A stretch of 64,000 nucleotides of DNA from NCBI GenBank assembly GCA_017534745.1, contig JAFXVX010000021.1, positions 1 through 64,000 on the forward strand, in the 5' to 3' direction. This document shows, piece after piece, positions 39,859 through 48,812 of this stretch (position 1 is its first letter; the number at the start of each line of letters is the position of its first letter). The notes under the pieces are model-generated. The model saw only the letters and a list, made by a program, of their open reading frames with translations, did not search any database and was not told the DNA's origin. Both the position numbers and the translations under genes were made by a program. Source of the DNA: Bacteroidales bacterium (GTDB lineage Bacteria; Bacteroidota; Bacteroidia; Bacteroidales; UBA932).

Positions 39859-41013
39859 TTATTCTACCGGCGTGCTGTAGAGGCGGACAAGCTCGCTGGC
39901 CGGCAGGAGGGCTGGCTTCCCCCCTTTGTTGAGGATTGTGTCAATCAGCGACAGCCACTTCATGTCCACCACTTCGGGGTCATACTGACTGACCCAGCGG
40001 CGGGCATTGAGACCCAGCAGCTTCCGTTCTTCAGGGTTTTCGATGAGACGTATGGCTGCCTGGGCCAGCGATTCCGCATTGTCGTCACAAAGGAGGCCGC
40101 TGACTCCGTGGATAAGCATCTCGTTGACGCCGGAAGCGTTGTTGAAGCCCACGCAGGGGAGCCCGGCGGCCATGCTTTCAGCAAGGCCGAGGCTCATCCC
40201 TTCGGTGCGGGACGGGAACAGGCAGATGTCGTACTGCCGCAGCGTCTCCCCTATCTGTCTGGTCACGCCCATAAATCGGACGTTCTTCTCCAGATTCAGG
40301 GTCGCCACGCGCCGCCGGAGCATATCGCCATAGGCTTCCGGCTCGGTGTCGCCGTAAAGGTCGATGCTCCAGTCGGGGTACTTCTTCGCGATTATGGCCA
40401 TGGCGTCAATGAGGATATCCACGCCCTTGGCGCGGTCTATCCTTGAGAAAAAGATCATCTTGCGGCGTTCCGTGCCGTAATCGACGCAGGCTTCCTGGCT
40501 CTCCACACCGTTGGGAATCACCGCCACCGGCCCGCGTTTCATATAGCGGGGCAGGAGGTCCTTGAAACTCTCCATAAGGACCTGAGCAGTGGTGTTGATG
40601 TAGTATTTTCGCAGGCGTCTCTTGAGGCTCGGCTTGTAGGTGAAGAAGTAGTCCGGCCTCATGTGGAACATCAGGATGCGCGGGATGTACCTGAACCGCT
40701 TCTGCAGGTGAACCTCCAGATAGTCGTGGGCGAAAAAGAACACGATAAGGTCCGGAGAGATCTCCTCTACCAGTTTGTTGAATGCGTCCCGGCAGGCGGT
40801 AACTCCATCATATTCAAGGGAAGTGTTGACGAAACGGATACTCTCGTCCAGCCCTGCGGGCCTGTCCGGACAGTCGCTGTGGCAGGTTCCGATGACGTTG
40901 TATCCCTGCCGTGCCAGCATGTTGCAGAATCTCTTGAATATGGTGATTGAGCCGCCGGTCGTGGTCGCGACGTTGCTCTGGCTGGTTACGAGGATGGTCT
41001 GCCGGGGAGACAT
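39859..41013 (-). CDS. Glycosyltransferase family 4-like protein
   Basis: A 384-residue cytoplasmic GT-B glycosyltransferase. The N-terminal half has TSQSNVATTTGGSITIFKRF (about 10-29). The nucleotide-sugar half has VIPNGVES (about 170), FFSRIDRAKGVDILIDAMA (about 190), the donor-binding CLFPSRTEGMSLGLAESMAA (E-x7-E type, about 275-295), ASGVNEML and a helical tail. The ATG at 41013 follows the GH88 stop by 11 bp; a longer frame runs back into that gene. Sharing an operon with a hydrolase is unusual. It may build a glycan or glycosylate a surface protein. Confidence 0.85.
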   Translation of the reverse strand: MSPRQTILVTSQSNVATTTGGSITIFKRFCNMLARQGYNVIGTCHSDCPDRPAGLDESIRFVNTSLEYDGVTACRDAFNKLVEEISPDLIVFFFAHDYLEVHLQKRFRYIPRILMFHMRPDYFFTYKPSLKRRLRKYYINTTAQVLMESFKDLLPRYMKRGPVAVIPNGVESQEACVDYGTERRKMIFFSRIDRAKGVDILIDAMAIIAKKYPDWSIDLYGDTEPEAYGDMLRRRVATLNLEKNVRFMGVTRQIGETLRQYDICLFPSRTEGMSLGLAESMAAGLPCVGFNNASGVNEMLIHGVSGLLCDDNAESLAQAAIRLIENPEERKLLGLNARRWVSQYDPEVVDMKWLSLIDTILNKGGKPALLPASELVRLYSTPVE

Positions 41014-41024
41014 GTATGGTCGGA

Positions 41025-42239
41025 TTAAAGATTCTTGTAGCGCCAGAGGGCTTCCATAAAATAGTAGTCGGCATAGGTGAGGGGGACATCGACCTCGCTG
41101 CCCTTGGGGTAATGGCCGGTGCTGTGCTTGAGGAGGAAGCCGCCGATTTCGCCCTCGGCCGCGAGGTATTTCTCGCCGCAAAGGGCTTTGAGCGTCTCAA
41201 GCGCCTGCTTGCGGCAGCGCGCTGCCAAGGCAGCATCGTGCGTCAGCCCCGCGAGCTCGAGGAACGCCGAGGCCATGACCGCTCCGGCCGAGGCATCGTC
41301 CTGGACGTCAGCCCCGGCGACCGGACCGGTAAACGGCCCCTCGGGGTTCGTGCCGCACCCCGGTGCGGCATCCTCAGGGGCGTCGAAGTCCCACGGCGGG
41401 ACGGGACGGCCCTCGAGGCGCGGCAGCAGGAAGGCCGCGACCTTCTCTGCCTGGGCAAGGAAGTCTTCCTCCCCGGTCTCCCTGAACATCATCGTGAAGC
41501 CATAGAGCGCCCAGGCCTGGCCGCGGGCCCATGCAGACTCGTCGGCGAAGCCCTGGACGGTCTGCTTGCGGATGATGCTGCCGTCCTCGGGATTGTAGTC
41601 CACGAGATGGTAGCAGGAGTTGTCCTCGCGGAAATGGTTGCGCATCGTCGTCCGGGCGTGGGTGATTGCGATCTCCTTCCACTCGGGGACATCGAAGAGC
41701 CTGGATGCGTAGGTCAGCAGCTCCAGGTTCATCATGTTGTCGATGATGACGGGGTATGTAAACTTAGGATTGTTCCAGCTTTTGATGACTCCGGTGACGG
41801 GGGAAAAACGGCCGGCGAGTTCCTCGGCGGCATCGCGCAAAGTCTTCAGATACAGGCTGTCACCAGTCTCCTTCCACGCCTCGCCGGAGGAAGGCATCAC
41901 TTCGAAGCCGAGGTCGTGGTCTCCGGACAGAAGGGACACGTCGAGGATCTTGGCCGTCTGCCTGAGAGCCATCTCCTTCATCGCCTCGTCCCCGCTGAGC
42001 TTGTAGGTGTACCAGCACACGCCGGGGAAGAAGCCGCTGCACCACCAGTGGGTATTGGCGAGCACCAGCTCCCCGTTCTGGAAGTTGCGCGGGAAAGTGT
42101 CCTCCGTCAGCGACTGCTCCATCAGAGTGCACTGCTTTACGGAAAGTTCAGCGATTTTGTCCACCGGAATATCGCACCGGCACGAAGCCAGCAGCCCGGC
42201 AAAGCCCGCAATGGCGGGAATAAAAAGACGTAAATTCAT
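41025..42239 (-). CDS. GH88-family unsaturated glucuronyl hydrolase
   Basis: A 404-residue exported enzyme (signal peptide with LLASC, Cys about 20, likely lipidated). GH88 removes the 4,5-unsaturated uronic acid that polysaccharide lyases leave at the non-reducing end. The alpha/alpha-barrel landmarks are WWCSGFFPGVCWYTYKLSG (about 50), GDHDLGFEVMPS (about 88-99), TYPVIIDNMMNLELL (with the catalytic Asp region, about 145), GFADESAWARGQAWALYGF (about 230) and DDASAGAVMASAFLEL. About 25 extra residues before DDASAG form a Pro/Gly-rich loop. It diverges from the LacI regulator and would complete the work of the two lyases at 48813 and 50648. Confidence 0.87.
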   Translation of the reverse strand: MNLRLFIPAIAGFAGLLASCRCDIPVDKIAELSVKQCTLMEQSLTEDTFPRNFQNGELVLANTHWWCSGFFPGVCWYTYKLSGDEAMKEMALRQTAKILDVSLLSGDHDLGFEVMPSSGEAWKETGDSLYLKTLRDAAEELAGRFSPVTGVIKSWNNPKFTYPVIIDNMMNLELLTYASRLFDVPEWKEIAITHARTTMRNHFREDNSCYHLVDYNPEDGSIIRKQTVQGFADESAWARGQAWALYGFTMMFRETGEEDFLAQAEKVAAFLLPRLEGRPVPPWDFDAPEDAAPGCGTNPEGPFTGPVAGADVQDDASAGAVMASAFLELAGLTHDAALAARCRKQALETLKALCGEKYLAAEGEIGGFLLKHSTGHYPKGSEVDVPLTYADYYFMEALWRYKNL

Positions 42240-42271
42240 ATATAACAACGGGTGCGAAAAGCGCACACCGA

Positions 42272-42279
42272 CAAATATA
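42272..42279 (-). promoter_or_regulatory. -7 box of the GH88 gene
   Basis: The minus strand reads TATATTTG (TAnnTTTG), 32 bp before the ATG at 42239. It would transcribe GH88 and the glycosyltransferase gene. Confidence 0.5.
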
Positions 42280-42335
42280 CCCAATAAATCCCGTAACCCC
42301 GCAATACCCCCATGTAAAATATTTGTAAAATTTTG

Positions 42336-42347
42336 TAAAACGTTTTA
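42336..42347. promoter_or_regulatory. LacI-type operator palindrome
   Basis: TAAAACGTTTTA is a perfect 12-bp palindrome with a central CG, the form of LacI/GalR operators. It lies between GH88 and the lacI-type gene, upstream of both -7 boxes, and probably binds the product of the latter. Confidence 0.65.
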
Positions 42348-42382
42348 GAAACAAAATCCTACCTTCGTGGGAGCACTATTTA

Positions 42383-42390
42383 TATATTTG
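42383..42390 (+). promoter_or_regulatory. -7 box of the LacI-type regulator gene
   Basis: TATATTTG, six bases before the ATG at 42397. The transcript would be practically leaderless. Confidence 0.5.
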
Positions 42391-42396
42391 TATGCT

Positions 42397-43434
42397 ATGA
42401 GTGACCGGCCAATAGTTTCCCCAGATGTGACGATCCGCGATGTCGCGGAAGCCGCCGGGGTGTCCATATCCCTGGTTTCCTTCGTGCTCAACGCACGCAG
42501 GGGCCCTTCCGGCGAGTACCTCTGCTCCGCGTCCCAAAAGACCGCGGAGCGCATCGTCGAGACGGCCGAACGCCTTGGCTATCACAGGAATAAAGCTGCG
42601 ACCTCGCTTCGCACGGGCCGCAGCGACACCATAGGCGTCATCGTCTCCGACATCTCCAACACCTGTTTCGGCCAGATTTGCCGTAAGATTGAAAAACTCG
42701 CAACCGACGCCGGCTACCTCACCATCTTCGCCAGCACCGACGACAGGAAGGAAAACTTCCGTCAGCTGGTCGATAAATTCCTCTACTCCGGAGTGGACGG
42801 TTTCATCGTGGCCCCCTGCAACGGCGTCGAAGATTCCATCGCCAAAATCCTCAACCGCAGGCTTCCAGTCGTGATTTTCGACCGGGACCTTCCCGGCGTC
42901 GAGGGCATCGGCCGAGTACTTCTCGACAACGAGAAGGCCGGCCGCAGCGCCGTGAGGATTCTTCGCGGCCAGGGCCGCAGGCACATCGGTCTCGTGCGCT
43001 ACGAGACCGACATCCCTACCATTATTGCGAGGGAGAAGGGCTGCCGTGATGAGGCTGCAAAATGCGGTATTCCCTTCACTTCGGCCATACTCGCGCGCGA
43101 GACGATGCGCCGCGACATGGTCTCCGTGCTCCACAATGCCCGCGAAGAAGGCGTTGACGCCATGATTTTTCCGTCCAACGCCATCACGGTTGACGGCCTG
43201 TCCGCCATCAACGAGCTGGGCTTCGCGATCCCGGAAGACCTCGCCGTGGTGGGGTTCGACCAGGAAGACCGTTCGGAAATGTTCAACCCCTGGTTCTCAT
43301 TCGTGAACCAGCCGACCAAACTCGTCGCCGAGTACTCGTTCCGTATGCTTCTCGGAGCAATCAAGGGCGACGGACAGCTTGAAACCAAAATAATCAATCC
43401 TCTTTACACGCTTGGCAGCAGGATAAAGCAATGA
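42397..43434 (+). CDS. LacI/GalR-family transcriptional regulator of the polysaccharide locus
   Basis: A 345-residue regulator. The N-terminal helix-turn-helix is VTIRDVAEAAGVSISLVSFV (about 11-30), followed by the hinge GYHRNKAATSLRTGRSDTIGV. The periplasmic-binding-protein-like core has IGVIVSDISNTCFGQICRKI, VDGFIVAPCN, VVIFDRDLP, HIGLVRYE and IPEDLAVVGFDQED. Sugar binding to the core normally changes DNA binding. The start at 42397 is supported by the -7 box at 42383. Its stop overlaps the FAD-enzyme start (ATGA), so it is first in the operon it would control. A LacI-type rather than a hybrid two-component or ECF regulator is less usual for a locus of this kind. Confidence 0.9.
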   Translation: MSDRPIVSPDVTIRDVAEAAGVSISLVSFVLNARRGPSGEYLCSASQKTAERIVETAERLGYHRNKAATSLRTGRSDTIGVIVSDISNTCFGQICRKIEKLATDAGYLTIFASTDDRKENFRQLVDKFLYSGVDGFIVAPCNGVEDSIAKILNRRLPVVIFDRDLPGVEGIGRVLLDNEKAGRSAVRILRGQGRRHIGLVRYETDIPTIIAREKGCRDEAAKCGIPFTSAILARETMRRDMVSVLHNAREEGVDAMIFPSNAITVDGLSAINELGFAIPEDLAVVGFDQEDRSEMFNPWFSFVNQPTKLVAEYSFRMLLGAIKGDGQLETKIINPLYTLGSRIKQ

Positions 43435-45230
43435 TAGAAAGAGACAATTCCATACTACTCCCGGGCTCGATGTTCCGGAGCCCCGGCGGATGGATTTCAG
43501 ACCCTCAGTTCATGGAGGTTATGGGCTCCTCGGAGCTGCTGGCCCACGGGCTCGGCAAGCCGGTCGGGGATGCCTCCACGACCTTCGAAGCCCCGCAGGA
43601 CGGGGAGTACAATGTCTGGGTGCGCACCAAAAACTGGACGGCGTACTGGTCAGACAAGCCGGGCCCCGGCAAATTCACCATTATAATCGATGGTACGCCC
43701 CTTGGTGAGGTCTTCGGGACCGGCAGCCCCGAGTGGCACTGGCAGCCCGGCGGGAAAATCCGCCTCGGCAAAGGCCGCCACGGCCTCGCCGTCCACGACC
43801 TCGACGGCTTCGATGCCCGCTTCGACTCCGTGCTTCTCACCCTCGGAGGGGATGAGCCTGGAGACATCGACGCACTCCGCCGTGCCCTCCTCGGTCTCCC
43901 TAAGCCCGAGTTCAAGGGTCGGTTCGACTTTGTCGTAGTCGGCGGCGGCGTAGCCGGGATGTGCGCTGCGATCAGTGCGGCCCGCCTCGGCAGCAGGGTC
44001 GCTCTCGTCCAGGACCGCAAGGTTTACGGTGGCAATAACTCCTCCGAGGTCCGCGTCGGCCTCGGCGGGCGCCTCAACATCGGCCGTTTTCCTTCCCTTG
44101 GCTACCTCCTCAACGAGTTCGGCCCGGCCCGGAAGGGCAACGCCCGCCCGGCGGATGTCTATGAAGACGAAAAGAAAGCCGCAGCCATCGCCGCCGAGAA
44201 GAATATCACGGCGTTTACGGGCTACCGCGTGACGGCCGTCGAAAAGGACGGCGCCCGCATCAAGGCGGTAATCGCCACCCAGGTGGATAATTACCGCGAG
44301 ATACGGCTGGAGGGTGAAGTTTTTGCCGACTGCACCGGCGACGCGACACTCGGTGTCCTCGCCGGGGCGCAGTGGGCGATGGGCCGCGAGTCAAAGGATG
44401 TCTATGGCGAGCCCTCCGCCCCGGAGAGCCCGGACGGCATCACCCTCGGCGCCTCCATCCAGTGGTACAGCGAGCCCCGAGAGACCCCCGTGGCCTTCCC
44501 GGACATCGACTGGGGCCTCCCTATCGACGAGGAGACCGTCCAGAATGCCCGCCGCGGCCAGTGGTACTGGGAGGTAGGCATGAGGGACGACATGATAAAA
44601 GACGCCGAGAAGATCCGCGACTACGGCATGTACGTCGCCTATTCCAACTGGTCCTACCTGAAGAATCATTCCCGCTTCCGCGACGAGGTTGCCTGCGAAG
44701 ACTTCACCTGGCTGTCCTTCTACGCCGGCAAGCGTGAAAGCCGCCGTCTTTTCGGCGATCATATCCTCACCGAGAACGATCTCCGCGATTTCGTCCAGTA
44801 CCCGGACGGCTGCGTCTCGACCTCATGGTACATCGACGACCACGAGCCTGACCCGGAAAACGCCGCCCGCTTCAGGGACCCCTGGCTAAGCCGCGGCCGC
44901 CTCACACCGCTGGATTATTACCCCATCCCTTTCCGTTGCCTCTACAACAGGGACATCGAGAATATGTTCATGGCCGGACGCGACATAAGCGTCAGCCATC
45001 TCGCCCTCGGCACGGTACGTGTAATGCGTACCTGTGCGATGGAAGGTGAAGTCGTAGGAATGGCCGCCGATATCTGCCGCCGACTGGACTGTACGCCCCG
45101 CCAGGTGTACCAGGACCACTTCGGCCAGCTCAAGGCCCTCATGAACCAGGGCACCGGCGACCCCGCCAAGCCCTACCTCCAAACCTACACTTTGATAGAC
45201 ACCACCGCCGAACGAAGCGAAAACTGCTGA
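43431..45230 (+). CDS. FAD-dependent oxidoreductase with N-terminal sandwich domain
   Basis: A 599-residue protein. Residues about 1-150 form a golvesin/CBM-like beta-sandwich (DASTTFEAPQDGEYNVWVRT, DKPGPGKFTIIIDG). The FAD-binding Rossmann motif FVVVGGGVAGMCAAISAARL lies at about 165-184, then NNSSEVRVGLGGRLN, VFADCTGDATLGVLAGA and the late NRDIENMFMAGRDISVSHLA. No signal peptide is present, so it is probably cytoplasmic. Such FAD_oxidored proteins often lie in loci for complex acidic glycans; substrate oxidation has not been assigned as far as I know. It overlaps the regulator gene and precedes the symporter by 4 bp. Confidence 0.78.
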   Translation: MIERDNSILLPGSMFRSPGGWISDPQFMEVMGSSELLAHGLGKPVGDASTTFEAPQDGEYNVWVRTKNWTAYWSDKPGPGKFTIIIDGTPLGEVFGTGSPEWHWQPGGKIRLGKGRHGLAVHDLDGFDARFDSVLLTLGGDEPGDIDALRRALLGLPKPEFKGRFDFVVVGGGVAGMCAAISAARLGSRVALVQDRKVYGGNNSSEVRVGLGGRLNIGRFPSLGYLLNEFGPARKGNARPADVYEDEKKAAAIAAEKNITAFTGYRVTAVEKDGARIKAVIATQVDNYREIRLEGEVFADCTGDATLGVLAGAQWAMGRESKDVYGEPSAPESPDGITLGASIQWYSEPRETPVAFPDIDWGLPIDEETVQNARRGQWYWEVGMRDDMIKDAEKIRDYGMYVAYSNWSYLKNHSRFRDEVACEDFTWLSFYAGKRESRRLFGDHILTENDLRDFVQYPDGCVSTSWYIDDHEPDPENAARFRDPWLSRGRLTPLDYYPIPFRCLYNRDIENMFMAGRDISVSHLALGTVRVMRTCAMEGEVVGMAADICRRLDCTPRQVYQDHFGQLKALMNQGTGDPAKPYLQTYTLIDTTAERSENC

Positions 45231-45234
45231 CAGT

Positions 45235-46821
45235 ATGAGCGTTATAGACTGGATTATAGTTGCGTTTTTCCTGATAGGGCTCACCGCGATAGGATTTTTC
45301 TTCTCGCGTAAGAACCGCAATATCGAGGACTACTTCGTCGCCGGCCGGTCGATGCCGACGTGGCTCGTCGCGCTCGCCGCGACCGGCACCTCCATCAGCG
45401 CCGGCACCTTCGTCGGCTCGCCGGAGCTCGGCTTCAACACAAACATCACCTTCATAATGAGCTGCGTCGGCGCCGTCATCGGCGGCCTTTTCGTGGCTCT
45501 TATCGTGCTGCCCAAACTCTATGAAGCCAGGACCATCACAATCTACGGCTACATCGGCGACCGTTTCGGCGAGACCTCAAAGCGCGCCAGCTCTGTGATG
45601 TTCCTCCTCGGCCAGCTTTTCACCTCCGGCAGCCGCCTCTTCATCGCGGCTATCGCCGTGTCTGTGATGGCCTTCGGCACCATCGACTTCCGATTCATAA
45701 TGTATTCCATTATCATCCTGGGAGTTATAAGCACCATCTACACGATGGCCGGCGGCATCAAGGGCCTCCTTTACATCGACGCGCTCCAGATCCTCCTCGT
45801 AGTCGGGACCGGCGTCGCGGCGCTCGCCATCGTCTTTTCCCAGCTCGGGATGAGTTTCGGCGAGGTTATCGACAGGCTCCACCTCGGCATGGTGAAAATG
45901 CCAGCCCAGCCGGAATATGCGATGGCGGCCGATGGCACGATGACCGGCTGGGAACCCGGCAACAAGCTCCAGCTGATGGACCCCCGTTTTGACATCACGA
46001 AACCCTACAACCTTGCCGGCGCCCTCATCGCCTACGCTATTTTCAAGTTCGCGCAGTTCTCCACCGACCACGAATTCGTTCAGCGCCAGCTCACCTGCCG
46101 CTCCATCAAGAGCGCCGGCGTCTCGCTGGTCTATTCGCAGCTTCTCGCGATCCCCATCGTATTCGTGTTCCTGTCCATCGGCCTCCTTCTTTACGTGAAA
46201 TATACCGCCGATCCGACCCTCGGGGCGCAGTCGGGCTTCTTTACCGACGCCCGCGACGTCTTCCCGCAGTTTATCAAAAACTGCATCCCGGCCGGTGTCC
46301 GCGGTCTTATGATAGTCGGCCTTCTCGCCGCGGCGCTCTCCAGCTTCAATTCCGCCATCAACGCCATGGCGTCGAGCTTCGTGAGCGACCTGTACCTGCC
46401 GATCAGGAAGTCCAGGGGCAGGGCGGTGGACACCGATGCGGCCCAGCTCGGCTCTTCGAAGAAGATGGCCGCGCTGATGGGCGCAGTGCTCACCGGCTTT
46501 GCCATCGTGACCGCCGTGATGCAGCAGGCGAGCGGGCTCAACCTGGTGGATTTCGCCACCGGAGTCATGTGCTTCTCCTACGCCGGTATGCTGGGCGTTT
46601 TTGTCACAGCCCTTTATACCAAACGGGGCAACACCGCGAGCGTAATTACGGCCCTCGTCGCAGGCCTCCTCGTGGTGCTCCTGCTTCAGCCGTACATCCT
46701 CACCCCGCTCTCGACGGCGCTCTTCGGCAGGGCGATCTTCATCGCATGGCCGTGGTGGTGCCCGATCGGAGCGCTGGTCAGTACCGCAATTTGTCTAATC
46801 GGAAAACCCAAAGCCGTGTAG
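45235..46821 (+). CDS. Sodium:solute symporter (SSS family)
   Basis: A 528-residue inner-membrane transporter with about 13 hydrophobic helices. Family marks are the opening DWIIVAFFLIGLTAIGFFFS and DYFVAGRSMPTWLVALAATG (about 30-49), GTFVGSPE, IYTMAGGIKGLLYIDALQ (about 175-192) and GLLAAALSSFNSAINAMASS (about 360-379), which carries the sodium site. SSS members take up sugars, sialic acid or uronates with sodium. In this locus it would import mono- or disaccharide products released in the periplasm. It is 4 bp after the FAD enzyme and 3 bp before the GxGYxYP gene. Confidence 0.9.
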   Translation: MSVIDWIIVAFFLIGLTAIGFFFSRKNRNIEDYFVAGRSMPTWLVALAATGTSISAGTFVGSPELGFNTNITFIMSCVGAVIGGLFVALIVLPKLYEARTITIYGYIGDRFGETSKRASSVMFLLGQLFTSGSRLFIAAIAVSVMAFGTIDFRFIMYSIIILGVISTIYTMAGGIKGLLYIDALQILLVVGTGVAALAIVFSQLGMSFGEVIDRLHLGMVKMPAQPEYAMAADGTMTGWEPGNKLQLMDPRFDITKPYNLAGALIAYAIFKFAQFSTDHEFVQRQLTCRSIKSAGVSLVYSQLLAIPIVFVFLSIGLLLYVKYTADPTLGAQSGFFTDARDVFPQFIKNCIPAGVRGLMIVGLLAAALSSFNSAINAMASSFVSDLYLPIRKSRGRAVDTDAAQLGSSKKMAALMGAVLTGFAIVTAVMQQASGLNLVDFATGVMCFSYAGMLGVFVTALYTKRGNTASVITALVAGLLVVLLLQPYILTPLSTALFGRAIFIAWPWWCPIGALVSTAICLIGKPKAV

Positions 46822-46824
46822 AAT

Positions 46825-48735
46825 ATGACAAGATTTCCCATATATTGGTTGCTTACCGCGGCGCTGGTAGTGTCATCCTGTGTTTTCGGACCGAAGGAGG
46901 ACTATAGCGGTGTCCCCTACACGCCGACGGTTGCAGACCAGGTCGGCCGCATCGACCTTTCCTCCTATTGGTCCTCTCCGCTCGAATGCTGGGACGAGAT
47001 GCACGCCCTCTCCACCCTTCAGGGTATAGTCAACCGCACCACGGCGACGCTCTACATAGACTATGTGAGCGAGAACGGGAAGAACATCGACAAGTACTGG
47101 TGGGACATCTACAGCAAACCGGGAGAATGGTTGTCGGGAGTGAATGTCGAGACGTTCAATACGCCCCTGGAAGTGATTACGGCCTATAAGGGTAGGGTAA
47201 AGGGCGTTGTCGTCTATGACCCCGCGGTGGCTTCGACGAGCAATGTCGCCTCGTCCGTGGCCGGCATCGAGGATCTCATCGCAATCCGCTACAACCCGGA
47301 GGCGGGCAGTTTGTACTCGAAGGTGGTCAAGGCCGGCCTGCTTCCTGTCAAGGTCTGGCTCGTGAATGAGGACGGCACCACCAAGTTCACCGGGACTGGT
47401 ACGATACCGGGAACGGCGCTGCCTTCCACCGGCTCGGCGAAATGTGACGCATATTATTGGTTCATAGAGAATTACATTAAGACAGGCAAGTGCGACACCA
47501 ACTGGGCGGGCTATTACATCGACCAGTTTTGGCTGGGATGCCCCCTTAACGTCAAAGGCGACCTGCATTGCCTGACCAACCATGATTTCTTCGTCAGCAA
47601 GAGGGGATTCTTCTTCGATCTCTGCCCCTGGGGAGATTCCGTCAACGATGAGCCCGGACAGCCGGCGGGGACCGACCTTCAGGCGATGCGCGATCTGATG
47701 ATGGCCGCGTACCAAAGCCGTGATCCGGAGTCGATCTGCTATGTCGGCGGCTTCCCTTCGTGGGCGCACAAATACACCAACGCTCAGGGCGGCAGTCGTG
47801 ACGCCGTGGCTACCGAATGGGAATTCACCCGCATCCTCAGCCAGTACAACGCCTGCATCGATGCGGACGCCATCAACAACGGCGCCCTGGCGAATGCCTC
47901 CTTCTGGCAGCATTTTCCCCTGAAGGCCGAGTATCCGCAGCCTTGGGTGACCCGTGAGAGCCTTAAGGAGCGGGGACTCCTGAAGGAAGACGGGACCGTC
48001 AATCTCGATGAGGACCGCGAGTATTATATTTTCTACGCAGGAGACTGGGATGCCGCATCCTGGATTTACCAGCAGGCCTTCAATGTGTGGGACGATCCTC
48101 AGAGAGGCTCAATCCCCCTGATGTGGCCGATTGGTCCGGCGCTGAGCCTCCGTTCCCCGCAGGTGCTGCATTATTTCTACACAACTGCGAGCGCCAACGA
48201 CTATTTTGTCGCCGCAGACAACGGCGCCGGCTACCTCAATCCCGGCGAACTCCAGGAGCCGCGTCAGTCCGGGCTCCCTTCGGGCATCAATGCCTGGAAG
48301 AAGCACTGCACGAAATTCTACAGGCAGTGGGGGATGACGGTCACGGGCTTCATCATCGACGGATTCTCTTCCGGAATGTCCGAGGAGGGATTGGACGCCT
48401 ATGCGTCGTTCAGTCCCAACGGAATCGTTTTGCAAAGGGCTTCTACCGCAATCACCCTCCACAAGGGGATGCCTGTACTAAAAGCCAATCCAAATGACCT
48501 TAACAAGGATAACAGCGCCGTGACGGAAGCTGCCCGTCTTGCCGAGAATATCCGGCAGGAGCGTGAGAGCACCGGCCAGCGTTTCCATTGGTGCCGGGTG
48601 GTGCTCGCCAGGCCGTCGTGGTACAAAACGGTAGTGGAAACGGTCAGCAGCGACCATCCCAATTACATCCTGCTTGATGCGCCGTCGTTCTTTGAACTTG
48701 TCCGTATCTCCGAGGAAACCCGGGCGGAACAATAA
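46825..48735 (+). CDS. GxGYxYP-domain lipoprotein, putative glycan-active enzyme
   Basis: A 636-residue predicted lipoprotein (VVSSC, Cys about 19). The motif DNGAGYLNPG (about 475-484) matches the GxGYxYP signature of a family regarded as putative glycoside hydrolases. Before it are YIFYAGDWDAASWIYQQAFN, WDDPQRGSIPLMWPIGPAL and SPQVLHYFY, all typical of the family core. The N-terminal region (about 40-330) with ECWDEMHALSTLQGIVNRTT is the family's usual first part. The activity has not been shown to my knowledge. In this locus it is expected to act on the same polysaccharide as the lyases. Confidence 0.8.
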   Translation: MTRFPIYWLLTAALVVSSCVFGPKEDYSGVPYTPTVADQVGRIDLSSYWSSPLECWDEMHALSTLQGIVNRTTATLYIDYVSENGKNIDKYWWDIYSKPGEWLSGVNVETFNTPLEVITAYKGRVKGVVVYDPAVASTSNVASSVAGIEDLIAIRYNPEAGSLYSKVVKAGLLPVKVWLVNEDGTTKFTGTGTIPGTALPSTGSAKCDAYYWFIENYIKTGKCDTNWAGYYIDQFWLGCPLNVKGDLHCLTNHDFFVSKRGFFFDLCPWGDSVNDEPGQPAGTDLQAMRDLMMAAYQSRDPESICYVGGFPSWAHKYTNAQGGSRDAVATEWEFTRILSQYNACIDADAINNGALANASFWQHFPLKAEYPQPWVTRESLKERGLLKEDGTVNLDEDREYYIFYAGDWDAASWIYQQAFNVWDDPQRGSIPLMWPIGPALSLRSPQVLHYFYTTASANDYFVAADNGAGYLNPGELQEPRQSGLPSGINAWKKHCTKFYRQWGMTVTGFIIDGFSSGMSEEGLDAYASFSPNGIVLQRASTAITLHKGMPVLKANPNDLNKDNSAVTEAARLAENIRQERESTGQRFHWCRVVLARPSWYKTVVETVSSDHPNYILLDAPSFFELVRISEETRAEQ

Positions 48736-48776
48736 ATTTTAGTAAAAAAGTATAAATCGTTTTAAGAATCAATTCC

Positions 48777-48807
48777 TTTGACGTTGCCCTCCAAAAACAT
48801 AAATTTG
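48777..48807 (+). promoter_or_regulatory. Internal promoter before the first lyase gene
   Basis: TTTG (48777-48780), exactly 19 bases, then TAAATTTG (48800-48807): both boxes are consensus. The ATG at 48813 follows five bases later, so a leaderless mRNA is expected. Confidence 0.7.
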
Positions 48808-48812
48808 CGATA